Positions 47,000 through 55,162 of a stretch of 64,000 nucleotides of DNA are shown piece by piece. The stretch lies in NCBI RefSeq assembly GCF_014217785.1, contig NZ_CP048814.1, forward strand, positions 4,464,001-4,528,000, read 5' to 3'. A program made the position numbers and the translations under genes. The DNA comes from Rhodococcus triatomae (lineage in GTDB: Bacteria; Actinomycetota; Actinomycetes; Mycobacteriales; Mycobacteriaceae). The stretch's first letter is position 1. Every line of letters starts with the position of its first letter. The notes under the pieces were generated by a model that worked only from the letters and a program-made list of their open reading frames with translations, had not been told where the DNA came from and did not search any database.

Positions 47000-47036
47000 G
47001 GTGCGCCCCGTGTCGAGAGAAGACGCGGGGCGCACC
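47000..47036. terminator. Strong GC hairpin downstream of the third iron box
   Basis: An 11-bp perfect stem (ggtgcgccccg at 47000-47010 with cggggcgcacc at 47026-47036) encloses a 15-nt loop. There is no T-run on either strand, so it would be an intrinsic terminator only of the T-less kind proposed for Actinobacteria. It could end the FhuF-like transcript or a short RNA starting at the iron box. Confidence 0.5.
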
Positions 47037-47194
47037 GGTGTCTCGGCGGCCGTTCCCGGTGCGCCGCGTGCCCTGCCGGTACCCGTCGTCGGGTCGGGGG
47101 AACCGATCGTGTAGTCAGGGGAGTGCCGTGATCGGGCCGCCCGTGGCCCGGTGCGAACGGCGCGGACGGTGTGAACCGGGATGGAGTGGGAGAC

Positions 47195-47641
47195 ATGGTG
47201 GAGTCAGGCAACGGCAGTACGGGCGACGCACTCGCCGGCCGCGAACAGACACTCGGTCAGGGTTTCGATGCCCTCGTCGGGCTCGAGTACACCGAGATCA
47301 CCGCGGACCGCGTGCGAGCGACCTGGACGGTGACGCCCAGCCTGCATCAGCCGGCCGGGATCCAGCACGGAGGCGTGTACTGCTCGGTGGTCGAATCGGT
47401 CGCCAGCGTCGCCGGCACCGTGTGGCTCGGCGAGCGCGGGCACGTGGTCGGTGTCAACAACAACACCGATTTCCTGCGGGCGACCCGAGAAGGCACGCTC
47501 ACGGCCGAGGGGCTGCCGATCCACCGCGGCCGGACTCAGCAGCTCTGGGAGGTGCGCATCACCGACGAGCAGGATCGGCTGGTGGCCAAGGGGCAGGTAC
47601 GGCTCGCGAACATCACCGACACCGAACGTATCGGGCGCTAG
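47195..47641 (+). CDS. Hotdog-fold thioesterase (PaaI type)
   Basis: This 148-residue protein has the hotdog pattern of acyl-CoA thioesterases: HQPAGIQHGGVYCSVVESVAS (helix with the HGG motif), then VVGVNNNTDFLRATREGTL and WEVRITDEQDRLVAKGQVR. It should cleave an acyl- or aryl-CoA; the substrate is not evident. GGGAG precedes the ATG at 47195. Mtb Rv1847, next to blaI, is the probable counterpart. It converges on ndh with 11 bp between the stops. Confidence 0.88.
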   Translation: MVESGNGSTGDALAGREQTLGQGFDALVGLEYTEITADRVRATWTVTPSLHQPAGIQHGGVYCSVVESVASVAGTVWLGERGHVVGVNNNTDFLRATREGTLTAEGLPIHRGRTQQLWEVRITDEQDRLVAKGQVRLANITDTERIGR

Positions 47642-47652
47642 CTCGGCACCGG

Positions 47653-49062
47653 TCAGCCCGCGGCCTTCTCCGGATCGCCGCCGGGAGGCTCGTCCGCAGT
47701 CAGGCCCGCGGCTCTGGCGGCGGCGGCGTCCTCCTTCTGCATGCGGTTCATCGCGATCCGGGCGAAGACCTGCTGCTCGGTGGACGCCATCTGTGCCCGC
47801 CCGCGGCCGAGGAACGAGACGGTCCACGAGATGACGGTCGAGAGCCGATTGCGGAACCCGATCAGATACATGAGGTGAATCGCCAACCAGGCGATCCAGC
47901 CGATGAATCCGGTGATCTCGAGCTTGCCCACCTGCGCGACGGCGCTGAAACGCGAGATCGTCGCCATCGAGCCCTTGTCGAAGTACTTGAACGGTGGGCG
48001 TTCCTCGGGGGAGTGGCCCGCGAGGCCGGCCTTGATCTGCTTCGCCGCGTACTTGCCGCCCTGCATCGCCACCTGCGCCAGACCGGGAAGCTTGTCGAGC
48101 GCCATCATGTCGCCGATGACGAAGACGTTCGGGTGGCCGGGTACCGAGAGATCCGGATCGACCAGAACGCGTCCGGCACGGTCGATCTCGGCGTCGGACT
48201 GATCGGCGATCTGCTTGCCCAGTGGGCTCGCCTGCACTCCCGCCGACCAGACCTTGCATCGCGCTTCGATCCGGCGCAGCGTGCCGTCCCGGTCCTTCAC
48301 GACGAGGCCGTCGGCGTCGACATCGGTCACCAGTGCTCCGAGCTGGATCTCGACCCCGAGATCTTCGAGCTTCTCCGCTGCCTTGCGGCTGAGCTTTCCG
48401 CCGTAGACGGGCAGGACGTTGTCGGCACCGTCGAGCAGGACCACCCGGGCGTGCGCCGGGTCGATGTGCCGGAACGCGCCCTTGAGCGTGCGGCGCGACA
48501 GTTCGGCGATCTGCCCGGCGAGTTCCACTCCGGTGGGTCCTGCGCCGACGACGACGAAGGTGAGCAGCCGACGGCGCTCGTCCGGGTCGTCCGAGACCTC
48601 GGCCTGTTCGAAGGCGCCGAGGATGCGGCCACGCAGTTCCAGCGCGTCGTCGATCGTCTTCATGCCCGGCGCGAACTCCGCGAACTGGTCGTTGCCGAAG
48701 TACGACTGCCCCGCACCGGCGGCGACGACCAGGCTGTCGAAGCGGGTGACCGTGTCGCGGCCGAGCAGATGCGAGGTCACCGTGTTCTCGTCGAGGTCGA
48801 TCGACTCGACGTTTCCGAGCAGTACCTGGGTGTTCTTCTGTTTGCGCAGGATCAGCCGAGTTGCGGGCGCGATGTCGCCGACGGACAGGATGCCGGTGGC
48901 GACCTGGTAGAGCAGTGGCTGGAAGAGGTGATGGGTGGTGCGGGCGATCATCGTGACGTCGACGTCCGCCTTCCGTAGCGCCTGAGCGGCGAAGAGGCCA
49001 CCGAAGCCGGATCCGATGATCACCACCTGGGGGCGGCGGGGTTCCGCCGGCTGGATACTCAT
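47653..49062 (-). CDS. ndh: Type II NADH dehydrogenase
   Basis: This 469-residue flavoenzyme passes electrons from NADH to menaquinone without pumping protons. It has the FAD-binding GSGFGGLFAAQ (near 18), the NADH-binding GAGPTGVELAGQ (near 172), a second FAD contact in VFVIGDMMALDKLPG and C-terminal amphipathic helices (GFIGWIAWLAIHLMYLIGF) for membrane attachment. GAGGAG lies 7 nt before the ATG at 49062; the longer frame has no such site. Mtb Ndh (Rv1854c) is the close match. Confidence 0.95.
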   Translation of the reverse strand: MSIQPAEPRRPQVVIIGSGFGGLFAAQALRKADVDVTMIARTTHHLFQPLLYQVATGILSVGDIAPATRLILRKQKNTQVLLGNVESIDLDENTVTSHLLGRDTVTRFDSLVVAAGAGQSYFGNDQFAEFAPGMKTIDDALELRGRILGAFEQAEVSDDPDERRRLLTFVVVGAGPTGVELAGQIAELSRRTLKGAFRHIDPAHARVVLLDGADNVLPVYGGKLSRKAAEKLEDLGVEIQLGALVTDVDADGLVVKDRDGTLRRIEARCKVWSAGVQASPLGKQIADQSDAEIDRAGRVLVDPDLSVPGHPNVFVIGDMMALDKLPGLAQVAMQGGKYAAKQIKAGLAGHSPEERPPFKYFDKGSMATISRFSAVAQVGKLEITGFIGWIAWLAIHLMYLIGFRNRLSTVISWTVSFLGRGRAQMASTEQQVFARIAMNRMQKEDAAAARAAGLTADEPPGGDPEKAAG

Positions 49063-49230
49063 TCCGTACTCCTCGCGTGACGGGGGCGGTGAATCCGTGA
49101 CCTCTCCGGCCCGTGACACCTGCTGTCCGTGACAACGGTAGTCGCCGCGTCGGTGTCCCTCTCGCCGAAACGGTGCCGACAGGTTCGTGGCGTGTCGTGG
49201 GGGAGGGGAGTGGACGGCGGCGGGAGTCGA

Positions 49231-49383
49231 CTACCTGCGAGTTTCGGTGCGATCGCCTCGCGGCGGGTCCTTGTAGTCACCGCCGATGGACAGGACGAAC
49301 AGGGCGACGACCAGCAGGACGACGACGAGGATGCATGCCCCGACAGCTGCGTATCCGAAGACGACTCCGATTTCCGACCACAT
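49231..49383 (-). CDS. Small single-span membrane protein, 50 residues
   Basis: Translation of the minus strand from ATG 49383 gives MWSEIGVVFGYAAVGACILV, a continuing hydrophobic stretch to about residue 35 and a charged tail ending in TETRR, then TAG. GAGGTGAT sits just before the ATG. One membrane helix with the basic tail inside is likely. The composition is far from random for such a short frame, so I think it is real. No family is recognised. It lies 168 bp upstream of ndh on the same strand. Confidence 0.65.
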   Translation of the reverse strand: MWSEIGVVFGYAAVGACILVVVLLVVALFVLSIGGDYKDPPRGDRTETRR

Positions 49384-49507
49384 GCCGATCACCTCTCGTT
49401 ACGTTGCGGACCGTTCCTGGACCAACCTAGCGGGGCCGTGTCGGCCGAGCGTGGAGCGGGTCGCCGGCCGCATCTGTTGCTTAATTCGGGCGCGGACGGA
49501 AAAGCTG

Positions 49508-49522
49508 GAATATCCGAATATC
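49508..49522. repeat. Direct repeat gaatatc-c-gaatatc upstream of the small membrane gene
   Basis: Two identical 7-base units are separated by one base in a locally A/T-rich stretch, 125 bp before the small membrane gene and 78 bp after the stop of the next upstream gene on the same strand. It could be a regulator site; nothing else supports it. Confidence 0.3.
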
Positions 49523-49599
49523 ATCCTGCGGGGCGTGCGCTGCACCTCCCACCGAAACGCACCGACATCGCGCTCACCCGATCCCGGATAGGGAAGGGG

Positions 49600-50139
49600 T
49601 CATTCGTGGACGGTGCGGCCGGCCACGACGTCGGTGAGTGTGATGATCACGGCGCCGAGGAAGCCGTGCACGATGCCGGCGCCGAGAGCAGCCTGCCAGG
49701 ACTGCGCGGCGAGGAACGGCAGCGCGACGACTGCCACGACGATGAGCGCCGCGATCCACGAGTAGAAGGTGAGAGGGGAGGGCACACCCTGGACGAGCAG
49801 CCACATGAGTGCGCCCGACAGGACTGCGGCCAGTGCACCGGTGAAGGCCGCCGTCCACGGATCGACGAGCCCGTACGCCCAGACGGTGCCCCACTCGAAG
49901 CGGTTGTAGACGGCCTGGAGGATGGCGGTGACCACCCATCCGGCGATCGCGGCCACGAGTGCGGTCGCCCCGATACCGGCGAAGAACGGGCCGTTGTCCA
50001 CCTTCGGCTGTTGCTCGGGCCGCTGTTGCCCGGCCGAATGCCCGGTGTTGCCGGCGTACTGGGGCTGGTTCCCGTAGGACGGATACTCCTGCTCCCTGCC
50101 GTAGGCGCGGGTCGGGTCGTCTCCGTACGGATTGGTCAT
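49600..50139 (-). CDS. Membrane protein with a Gln/Tyr/Pro-rich N-terminus
   Basis: This 179-residue protein has a polar, disordered N-terminal segment of about 45 residues (DDPTRAYGREQEYPSYG and onward). Four transmembrane helices follow (about 52-72, 90-110, 115-135, 145-168). The N-terminal style is common in actinobacterial envelope proteins. ATG 50139 is used because the upstream frame adds only Arg-rich shadow. No family is recognised with confidence, and no operon partner is apparent. Confidence 0.7.
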   Translation of the reverse strand: MTNPYGDDPTRAYGREQEYPSYGNQPQYAGNTGHSAGQQRPEQQPKVDNGPFFAGIGATALVAAIAGWVVTAILQAVYNRFEWGTVWAYGLVDPWTAAFTGALAAVLSGALMWLLVQGVPSPLTFYSWIAALIVVAVVALPFLAAQSWQAALGAGIVHGFLGAVIITLTDVVAGRTVHE

Positions 50140-50221
50140 TCGTCTACCCCTCGATGGTCGGTTCTGTCGGAACTGTACCCATCTGCGGGGCGAATACGCC
50201 GGATCGGCGCACATCCGACGC

Positions 50222-50818
50222 TCAACTCAGGCGACCGAAACCCACGACGGCGGAATCCCCGGACCACTCGAGGGTGTGGACCCGGACCCGGCCGAACTCG
50301 TTACCGCCCACGGTCGTCGCGGTGTCTCCGTCGACCGCGACGACGACATTGGTGTGCTGGCCCACCCAGCTGGTGTTGTCGTAGAGCACCACGTCGCCGA
50401 TGCGCGGGACATAGCCTCCGCCTGCCTGCTCGAAACGGTCGACGCTCTCGTAATACTCCTGGAGCGTGTAGACGCCGGGGATGCGCCAGTGTCCGGAATG
50501 GGGATTCGACAGGGGCATTCCGGCCTCGCGCATCACCCAGCTGACGAAGTCGGCGCACCACTCCTCCTCGATTCCCTCGGAGTAGTGGGTACCGGGACGC
50601 CCCGCGCGGTGTTCGGTCTCGAGGATGTCGACCACGCGGGCCTGACCGGCGTCGAGGGAGGAGCGGTCGATCTCCGGGAAGGGTGCGCTGTCCCACGGCA
50701 GGTACCGGCTGGGCGCCCACCACAGGACCCCGGCGACGGCGATGGCCAGGGCGATGACGACGGCGGCGCCCGCCCACAGGTATCGGCGACGCCGGGTGCC
50801 CCGGGTGGATGTCGTCAT
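50222..50818 (-). CDS. Membrane-anchored CHAP-domain hydrolase
   Basis: This 198-residue protein has a basic start, one hydrophobic helix (about 13-34) and an extracellular CHAP domain. The catalytic cysteine is in EEEWCADFVSWVMREAGMP (near residue 87) and the histidine in SWVGQHTNVVVAVDGD (near 155). CHAP enzymes are peptidoglycan amidases or endopeptidases, so a wall-remodelling or lytic role is likely. No wall-binding domain is present. It is monocistronic, 48 bp after the IclR stop region. Confidence 0.85.
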   Translation of the reverse strand: MTTSTRGTRRRRYLWAGAAVVIALAIAVAGVLWWAPSRYLPWDSAPFPEIDRSSLDAGQARVVDILETEHRAGRPGTHYSEGIEEEWCADFVSWVMREAGMPLSNPHSGHWRIPGVYTLQEYYESVDRFEQAGGGYVPRIGDVVLYDNTSWVGQHTNVVVAVDGDTATTVGGNEFGRVRVHTLEWSGDSAVVGFGRLS

Positions 50819-50866
50819 GCCGTCGAATCTAGCCGGGCCGCCGGCCGGTGTCGGTGTGCGGCAGGG

Positions 50867-51649
50867 CTACAGGGGCGTGAGCAGGGTGGAGAGTTCGTCC
50901 GCTCCGCGGCGGACGGCATCCTCGATCAGGCTCGTCGTGTCCGGTCGGTCGGCGGTGTCGGCCGCCGGGCCGGCGACGCTGATCGCGTAGGCGCCGCGTC
51001 CGCTGCGGTCTCGGACGAGCGCTGCGCACGAGTCGATCCCCGGTTCGTACCCGGATCTGCTCCAGGCGCATCCTGCGGTCCGATCCCGCTCCAGGAGCGC
51101 GTCGAGTTCGGCGTAGTCGGTGGGGTTGTGCACGGTCGCCGCGGCCAGCGGCTCCGGACCGACTCGGGCGTGGACCTCGTCGACGGGTAGGTCTGCGAGC
51201 AGGATTCGGCCGGGCGTGGTCAGGTGTGCGGGCACCCGGCTTCCGATCGAAATGCTGCTGACCAGGGGACGGTCGGGAATCTCGCGCATGAGATAGACGG
51301 CGTCGGCTCGGTCGAGGACGACCAGGTACGCCGACATCCCGGTCGCGGCGCCGACGGAGCGGAGCACCCGGCCCGCGAGGTCGGGGAGTCCCTGACCGCG
51401 GAAGGCGGCGGCGGCGACGGTGAGGAAACCGACCCCGATGCGGTGCCCCCCGCCCGGGGCGGGCTCGAGCAGGCCGTCGGCCTCGAGTTCCGCGATCAAC
51501 CGCATGGCGGTGACCCGGTTGACTCCGGTCTCGCGGGAGACCTCGGTGACGTTGCCGGTTTCACCGCCCGCGGCGACGTACCCGAGGAGCCGCAGTGCGC
51601 GTCGGAGTGCGGTGGTCGGCGGCGCCTGATGTCCGTCCTTCGTGGTCAC
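50867..51649 (-). CDS. IclR-family transcriptional regulator
   Basis: This 260-residue regulator has a winged helix (TEVSRETGVNRVTAMRLIAEL, about residues 36-56) and the IclR effector domain (ISIGSRVPAHLTTPGRILLADLP, then CAWSRSGYEPGIDSCAALVRD). The GTG at 51649 overlaps the stop of the monooxygenase gene (GTGA), so enzyme and regulator are made together. It probably controls this operon in response to an aromatic acid. The palindrome upstream of the monooxygenase is a candidate binding site. Confidence 0.9.
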   Translation of the reverse strand: MTTKDGHQAPPTTALRRALRLLGYVAAGGETGNVTEVSRETGVNRVTAMRLIAELEADGLLEPAPGGGHRIGVGFLTVAAAAFRGQGLPDLAGRVLRSVGAATGMSAYLVVLDRADAVYLMREIPDRPLVSSISIGSRVPAHLTTPGRILLADLPVDEVHARVGPEPLAAATVHNPTDYAELDALLERDRTAGCAWSRSGYEPGIDSCAALVRDRSGRGAYAISVAGPAADTADRPDTTSLIEDAVRRGADELSTLLTPL

Positions 51650-52821
51650 CGCAGGGGAACGTTCCACGCGTCGTACCCGTAGACCGTGTCGGGGTCGATG
51701 GCGAGCTCGCCCGCCGGCTCCTGCGTGTCGGTGCCGGACGCCTTGAGCCAGCTGTTCCCTCGCGAGCCGACCTGGATCGCGGAGGTCCGGGGGAGCCGCA
51801 GGCTCTGGTAGGTGTCCAGTGCCTCTGCAGTGGACGCGAATCCACCGGCGAGGCATCGGGACAGCACGATCGCGTCCTCGATCGCCTGACCTGCTCCCTG
51901 TGCCATGAAGGGCATCATAGGGTGGCACGCGTCGCCGAGAAGGGCTGCGTTCCCGCGGCGCCAGGTGGCGAGGGGGTCGCGGACGTAGAGGGCCGAGATG
52001 AGCACGTCGTCGCGGGCGTCGAGCAGGGCACGTGCCTCGGGGTGGAAGTCGGCGTAGGCGGCGCGCAACTCGCGGACATCGCCCGGCCGGGTCCACGATT
52101 CGTCCGCCCATTCCGGTTGGGGAGTGGTGGCGAAGACGAAGGTCGTCCGGCCCCGGTCGAGGGGGAACGTGACGATCTGGGTCTCCGGGTTCGGGCCCCA
52201 CCATTTGGTGAACGCGTCCAGGTTCGGTAGTCCGGCCAGCCGCTCGGTGTCGACGAGCGCCCGATACGCGACGACGCCGGTGAACTCGGGCTGTTCCGGC
52301 CCCAGCATCCAGGTACGCACTGCCGAATGGATGCCGTCGGCACCGATGAGGATGTCGACGTCACGGCTCGTCCCGTCCGCGAACTGCAGGTGGAGGCGGT
52401 CACCGTCGGCCACCGACTCGAGCTTCTTCCCGAAGGAGATCCGGACGTCCTTCAGCGCGTCTTCGAGAGCGTGCATGAGGTCCGCGCGGTGGATGGTCAA
52501 CTGCGGTGCCCCGTACCGCTCCACGGCGTGATCGGCCATCTCGATCCGCGACGTCTCCACACCGGTGTCCCAGGTCCGGCTGATCCGGTGCGTCGGCTGA
52601 GCCGCCGTGAGCCGCAGCGTGTCTCCGATGTCGAGGCCGTCGAGTGCCCGAACCGCGTTGGGGGTGAGGTTGATGTCGGCACCGACGCGGGCGAAGCCGG
52701 GCGCCTGTTCGAACAGTTCCACCTCGACACCGAGGCGGCGCAGCGCGATGGCGGCGGTGGAGCCACCGATTCCGGCTCCGGCGATTCCGACGACCGCACG
52801 GGTTCCGGCGACGTTCGACAT
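51646..52821 (-). CDS. FAD-dependent aromatic hydroxylase (salicylate / 6-hydroxynicotinate monooxygenase type)
   Basis: This 391-residue flavoprotein has GAGIGGSTAAIALRR (FAD fold, near 14), the DG motif GADGIHSAVR and the GD motif LLGDACHPMMPFMAQGAGQA. The substrate-side pieces QLTIHRADLMHAL and KWWGPNPET and the ending VYGYDAWNVPL recall NicC and related single-component hydroxylases. It should hydroxylate an aromatic carboxylate with NAD(P)H and O2. ATG 52821 has GGGAGG just upstream; ATG 52845 would add 8 residues. It forms an operon with the IclR gene. Confidence 0.87.
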   Translation of the reverse strand: MSNVAGTRAVVGIAGAGIGGSTAAIALRRLGVEVELFEQAPGFARVGADINLTPNAVRALDGLDIGDTLRLTAAQPTHRISRTWDTGVETSRIEMADHAVERYGAPQLTIHRADLMHALEDALKDVRISFGKKLESVADGDRLHLQFADGTSRDVDILIGADGIHSAVRTWMLGPEQPEFTGVVAYRALVDTERLAGLPNLDAFTKWWGPNPETQIVTFPLDRGRTTFVFATTPQPEWADESWTRPGDVRELRAAYADFHPEARALLDARDDVLISALYVRDPLATWRRGNAALLGDACHPMMPFMAQGAGQAIEDAIVLSRCLAGGFASTAEALDTYQSLRLPRTSAIQVGSRGNSWLKASGTDTQEPAGELAIDPDTVYGYDAWNVPLR

Positions 52822-52839
52822 GTGACCTCCCAGGAATGT

Positions 52840-52853
52840 GTTCATCAATGAAC
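52840..52853. promoter_or_regulatory. Candidate operator upstream of the FAD monooxygenase
   Basis: gttcat-ca-atgaac is a perfect 6-bp inverted repeat 19-32 bp before the monooxygenase ATG. A second short palindrome (gttcggaac) lies about 7 bp further upstream. The co-encoded IclR protein is the likely binder. Confidence 0.5.
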
Positions 52854-52916
52854 GATTAGTTCGGAACTGTACATCGATGATCGGGGGATTGCACGCGCCG
52901 GTGACGCGACCGGCAC

Positions 52917-54197
52917 CTACCGACCGGTCGTCCGCGAGCGGCGTGCCGAGATCGCGTCCAGGCGGTCCCGCGCGTGCCGTCGCTCCGGCGCCGTCCCGGC
53001 GAGATCGAGTGTCCTCCGGTACGCCTCGGCGGCCTCCTCGTCGCGGCCGGCCCGCTCGAGGAGTTCGGCACGCGCCGCGTGATAGGGCCGGTACCCGCGC
53101 AGGAGAGGGTCGTCGCCGAGCGCATCGAGCAACGCGATACCGGTCGCGGGCCCGTCGCGCATGGCGACCGCCACCGCCCGGTTCACCGCCACGACGGCGG
53201 AGGGAGCGATCGACATCAGCACGTCGTACAGCGCCACGATCTGCGGCCAGTCCGTCCGGGCGGCCGAGGAGGCCTCGTCGTGGACCGCGGCGATCGCGGC
53301 CTGCACCCCGTAAGGGCCGGCGGGTCGGCCGGACAGCGCCCGGACGACGAGGGTCCGTCCCTCGTCGATCAGTTCGGCATCCCATCGACTCCGGTCCTGG
53401 TCCGCGAGCAGCACCATCGCCCCGTCCGCGTCGATCCTGGAGTGATTCCGGGCGTGGACGAGCAGCATCAACGCGAGCAGTCCCGCGACTTCCTGCTCGT
53501 CGGGCAGGAGGCGATACAGAATTCGCGCGAGACGTATCGCCTCCTCGGCGAGATCGATCCGCTGCAGCTGCGGTCCGGTGGTGGCGGCGTAGCCCTCGGT
53601 GAAGATCGAGTACACGGCCTGAAGCACGCCGGGGAGACGTGCCGGGAGCTCCTCGGGGCGCGGCGCTCGGAACGGGATGCGGGCGACTCGGATCTTCTTC
53701 TTCGCCCGCACGATGCGCTGGGCCATGGTCGCCGTCGGAACGAGGAACGCCCGTGCGACCTCCGGGGTGGACAGGCCTGCCAGACACCGCAGGGTGAGCG
53801 CGACGCGGTCCTCCTCCGGCAGGGCCGGGTGCGCACAGGTGAAGAACAGCTGCAGCCGTTCGTCCGGCAGCTCCGTCCCGGTGAACGCCGGGGCGGGGTC
53901 GGTGCGGTCGCGATCGACGCCGAGCACGGCCAGCCGATCCGCGTACGTGCGATCCCGGCGGAGCCGGTCGACTGCCTTCCGCCGCGCCGTGGTGAGCAGC
54001 CAGGCGCCCGGATTCGCCGGGACCCCGTCGACGGGCCAGTGCACCAGGGCCGCTTCCACGGCGTCGGAGGTCACGTCCTCGGCGAGGTCGAGATCGCGAT
54101 AGCGGTGGACGAGCGAGGCCAGCAGGCGGCCCCGCTCCTCCCGGAAGACCGCTTCGACGGCGAGTCCCCGCCCCTCGCCGCCTTCCACGGGTGTCAC
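52917..54197 (-). CDS. ECF sigma factor of the DGPF-linked (ECF42) type
   Basis: This 426-residue protein has sigma region 2 near the N-terminus (YRDLDLAEDVTSDAVEAAL), region 4 (VALTLRCLAGLSTPEVARAF, near 150) and a long C-terminal helical extension of about 220 residues with TPR-like repeats (YHAARAELLERAGRDEEAAEAY). This architecture, with a DGPF protein gene beside it, is that of ECF42 factors, whose C-terminal extension controls activity in place of a classical anti-sigma factor. The GTG at 54197 overlaps the DGPF stop. No membrane partner is encoded nearby. Confidence 0.88.
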   Translation of the reverse strand: MTPVEGGEGRGLAVEAVFREERGRLLASLVHRYRDLDLAEDVTSDAVEAALVHWPVDGVPANPGAWLLTTARRKAVDRLRRDRTYADRLAVLGVDRDRTDPAPAFTGTELPDERLQLFFTCAHPALPEEDRVALTLRCLAGLSTPEVARAFLVPTATMAQRIVRAKKKIRVARIPFRAPRPEELPARLPGVLQAVYSIFTEGYAATTGPQLQRIDLAEEAIRLARILYRLLPDEQEVAGLLALMLLVHARNHSRIDADGAMVLLADQDRSRWDAELIDEGRTLVVRALSGRPAGPYGVQAAIAAVHDEASSAARTDWPQIVALYDVLMSIAPSAVVAVNRAVAVAMRDGPATGIALLDALGDDPLLRGYRPYHAARAELLERAGRDEEAAEAYRRTLDLAGTAPERRHARDRLDAISARRSRTTGR

Positions 54198-54538
54198 TCC
54201 CCGAAATCGGCGATCGGTCGCACCACCACCGATCCGCCGCCGCGAGCACCCGGGCAGCGTGCGGCCCAGTCCAGGGCGGCGTCGAGGTCGGGAACATCGA
54301 TGACGTAGAACCCGCCGAGGACCTCCCGGGTCTCCGCGTACGGCCCGTCCGTGGCGATGGTGCGCCGACCGTCCGAGTCGACCCGGACGGTGGTGGAGGT
54401 GACGAGATCCGCGAGCGACTCCCCACCGGCGTGGATCCCGGCCTCGCGGACCTGCTTGTCGTACACCATCCATTCGGCGGGATCGCACTGGTCGGAGGCG
54501 TCGGCCGACGCAGCGTTGATCAGCAGCATGTACTTCAT
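54194..54538 (-). CDS. YCII/DGPF-domain protein linked to the ECF sigma factor
   Basis: This 114-residue protein starts MKYMLLIN and contains DGPYAETREVLGGFYVIDVPDLDAALDWA, which includes the DGPF-type motif (here DGPY) of the family. Such proteins are almost always encoded beside ECF42 sigma factors. Their chemistry is unresolved; some YCII relatives are small dehydrochlorinase- or cyclase-like enzymes. Its stop and the sigma-factor start overlap (GTGA), so they are co-translated, and it is probably a target of the sigma factor. Confidence 0.9.
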   Translation of the reverse strand: MKYMLLINAASADASDQCDPAEWMVYDKQVREAGIHAGGESLADLVTSTTVRVDSDGRRTIATDGPYAETREVLGGFYVIDVPDLDAALDWAARCPGARGGGSVVVRPIADFGE

Positions 54539-54688
54539 GGTGAGGCTCCTCGGGAAGGGTGACGTCGAGTATCGACGATTCGTGTGTCGAGTGTCGGCGG
54601 TTGCCGTACACGATGACGACGAACGAGGAGCGGCAGATCGACAGGACCGCCGAGAATTCCCTAGGTCCTGCCGAGAAGCCCCGGCGAG

Positions 54689-55162
54689 TCAGGGGAGCGT
54701 GCAGGCGGTGTCGAGTCCGAGCACGCGGTTGAGACGGCCGAATGCGAGCCACGAACCCAGACACATGCCGAGTTCGACGATCTCGGCCTGCGAGTAGGCC
54801 GCCGTCATCCGGGACCAGAACTCGTCGTCGAGGCCGTGATGGTCGAGGGCGTACCGCTCGGCGTACTCGGCCGCGAGCCGGGTCCGTACGTCGAAGTCCT
54901 CGGTGGTGCGCCAGTTCCGCACCGACCGGTCGAAGGATTCCTCGACCTTCTCGCCGTCACGGTCGGTGCGCCAGTCCTGGCAGAAGACGCATCCGTTGAT
55001 CTGGGCGATGCGCAGCCGCGCCGCCTCGAACTCGCGGAGGCCGAGCGTGGTGTCGGAGTAGACCTTCGCCGAGAACGTCGCGGCCGCGAGCCCGATCTCG
55101 GGCACCATCTCGCCCCAGACGTACGCGATGGGGTCTTTGCCGTCGGGGACGTCGACGATCAT
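54689..55162 (-). CDS. Carboxymuconolactone decarboxylase / AhpD-like protein
   Basis: This 157-residue helical protein has the CxxC pair of AhpD-like peroxidases in NGCVFCQDWRTD (near residues 58-61) and the following helix. That makes a thiol peroxidase or alkylhydroperoxidase role more likely than lactone decarboxylation. The ATG at 55162 overlaps the stop of the upstream dehydrogenase-like gene (ATGA), so the two form an operon probably controlled from the palindrome at 56269. Confidence 0.85.
   Translation of the reverse strand: MIVDVPDGKDPIAYVWGEMVPEIGLAAATFSAKVYSDTTLGLREFEAARLRIAQINGCVFCQDWRTDRDGEKVEESFDRSVRNWRTTEDFDVRTRLAAEYAERYALDHHGLDDEFWSRMTAAYSQAEIVELGMCLGSWLAFGRLNRVLGLDTACTLP

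Noticed and set aside
46930-47211. A 93-codon minus-strand frame beneath the third iron box
   Set aside because: Arg/Pro/Ser-rich shadow sequence with no ribosome site; it crosses the hairpin and the thioesterase start.
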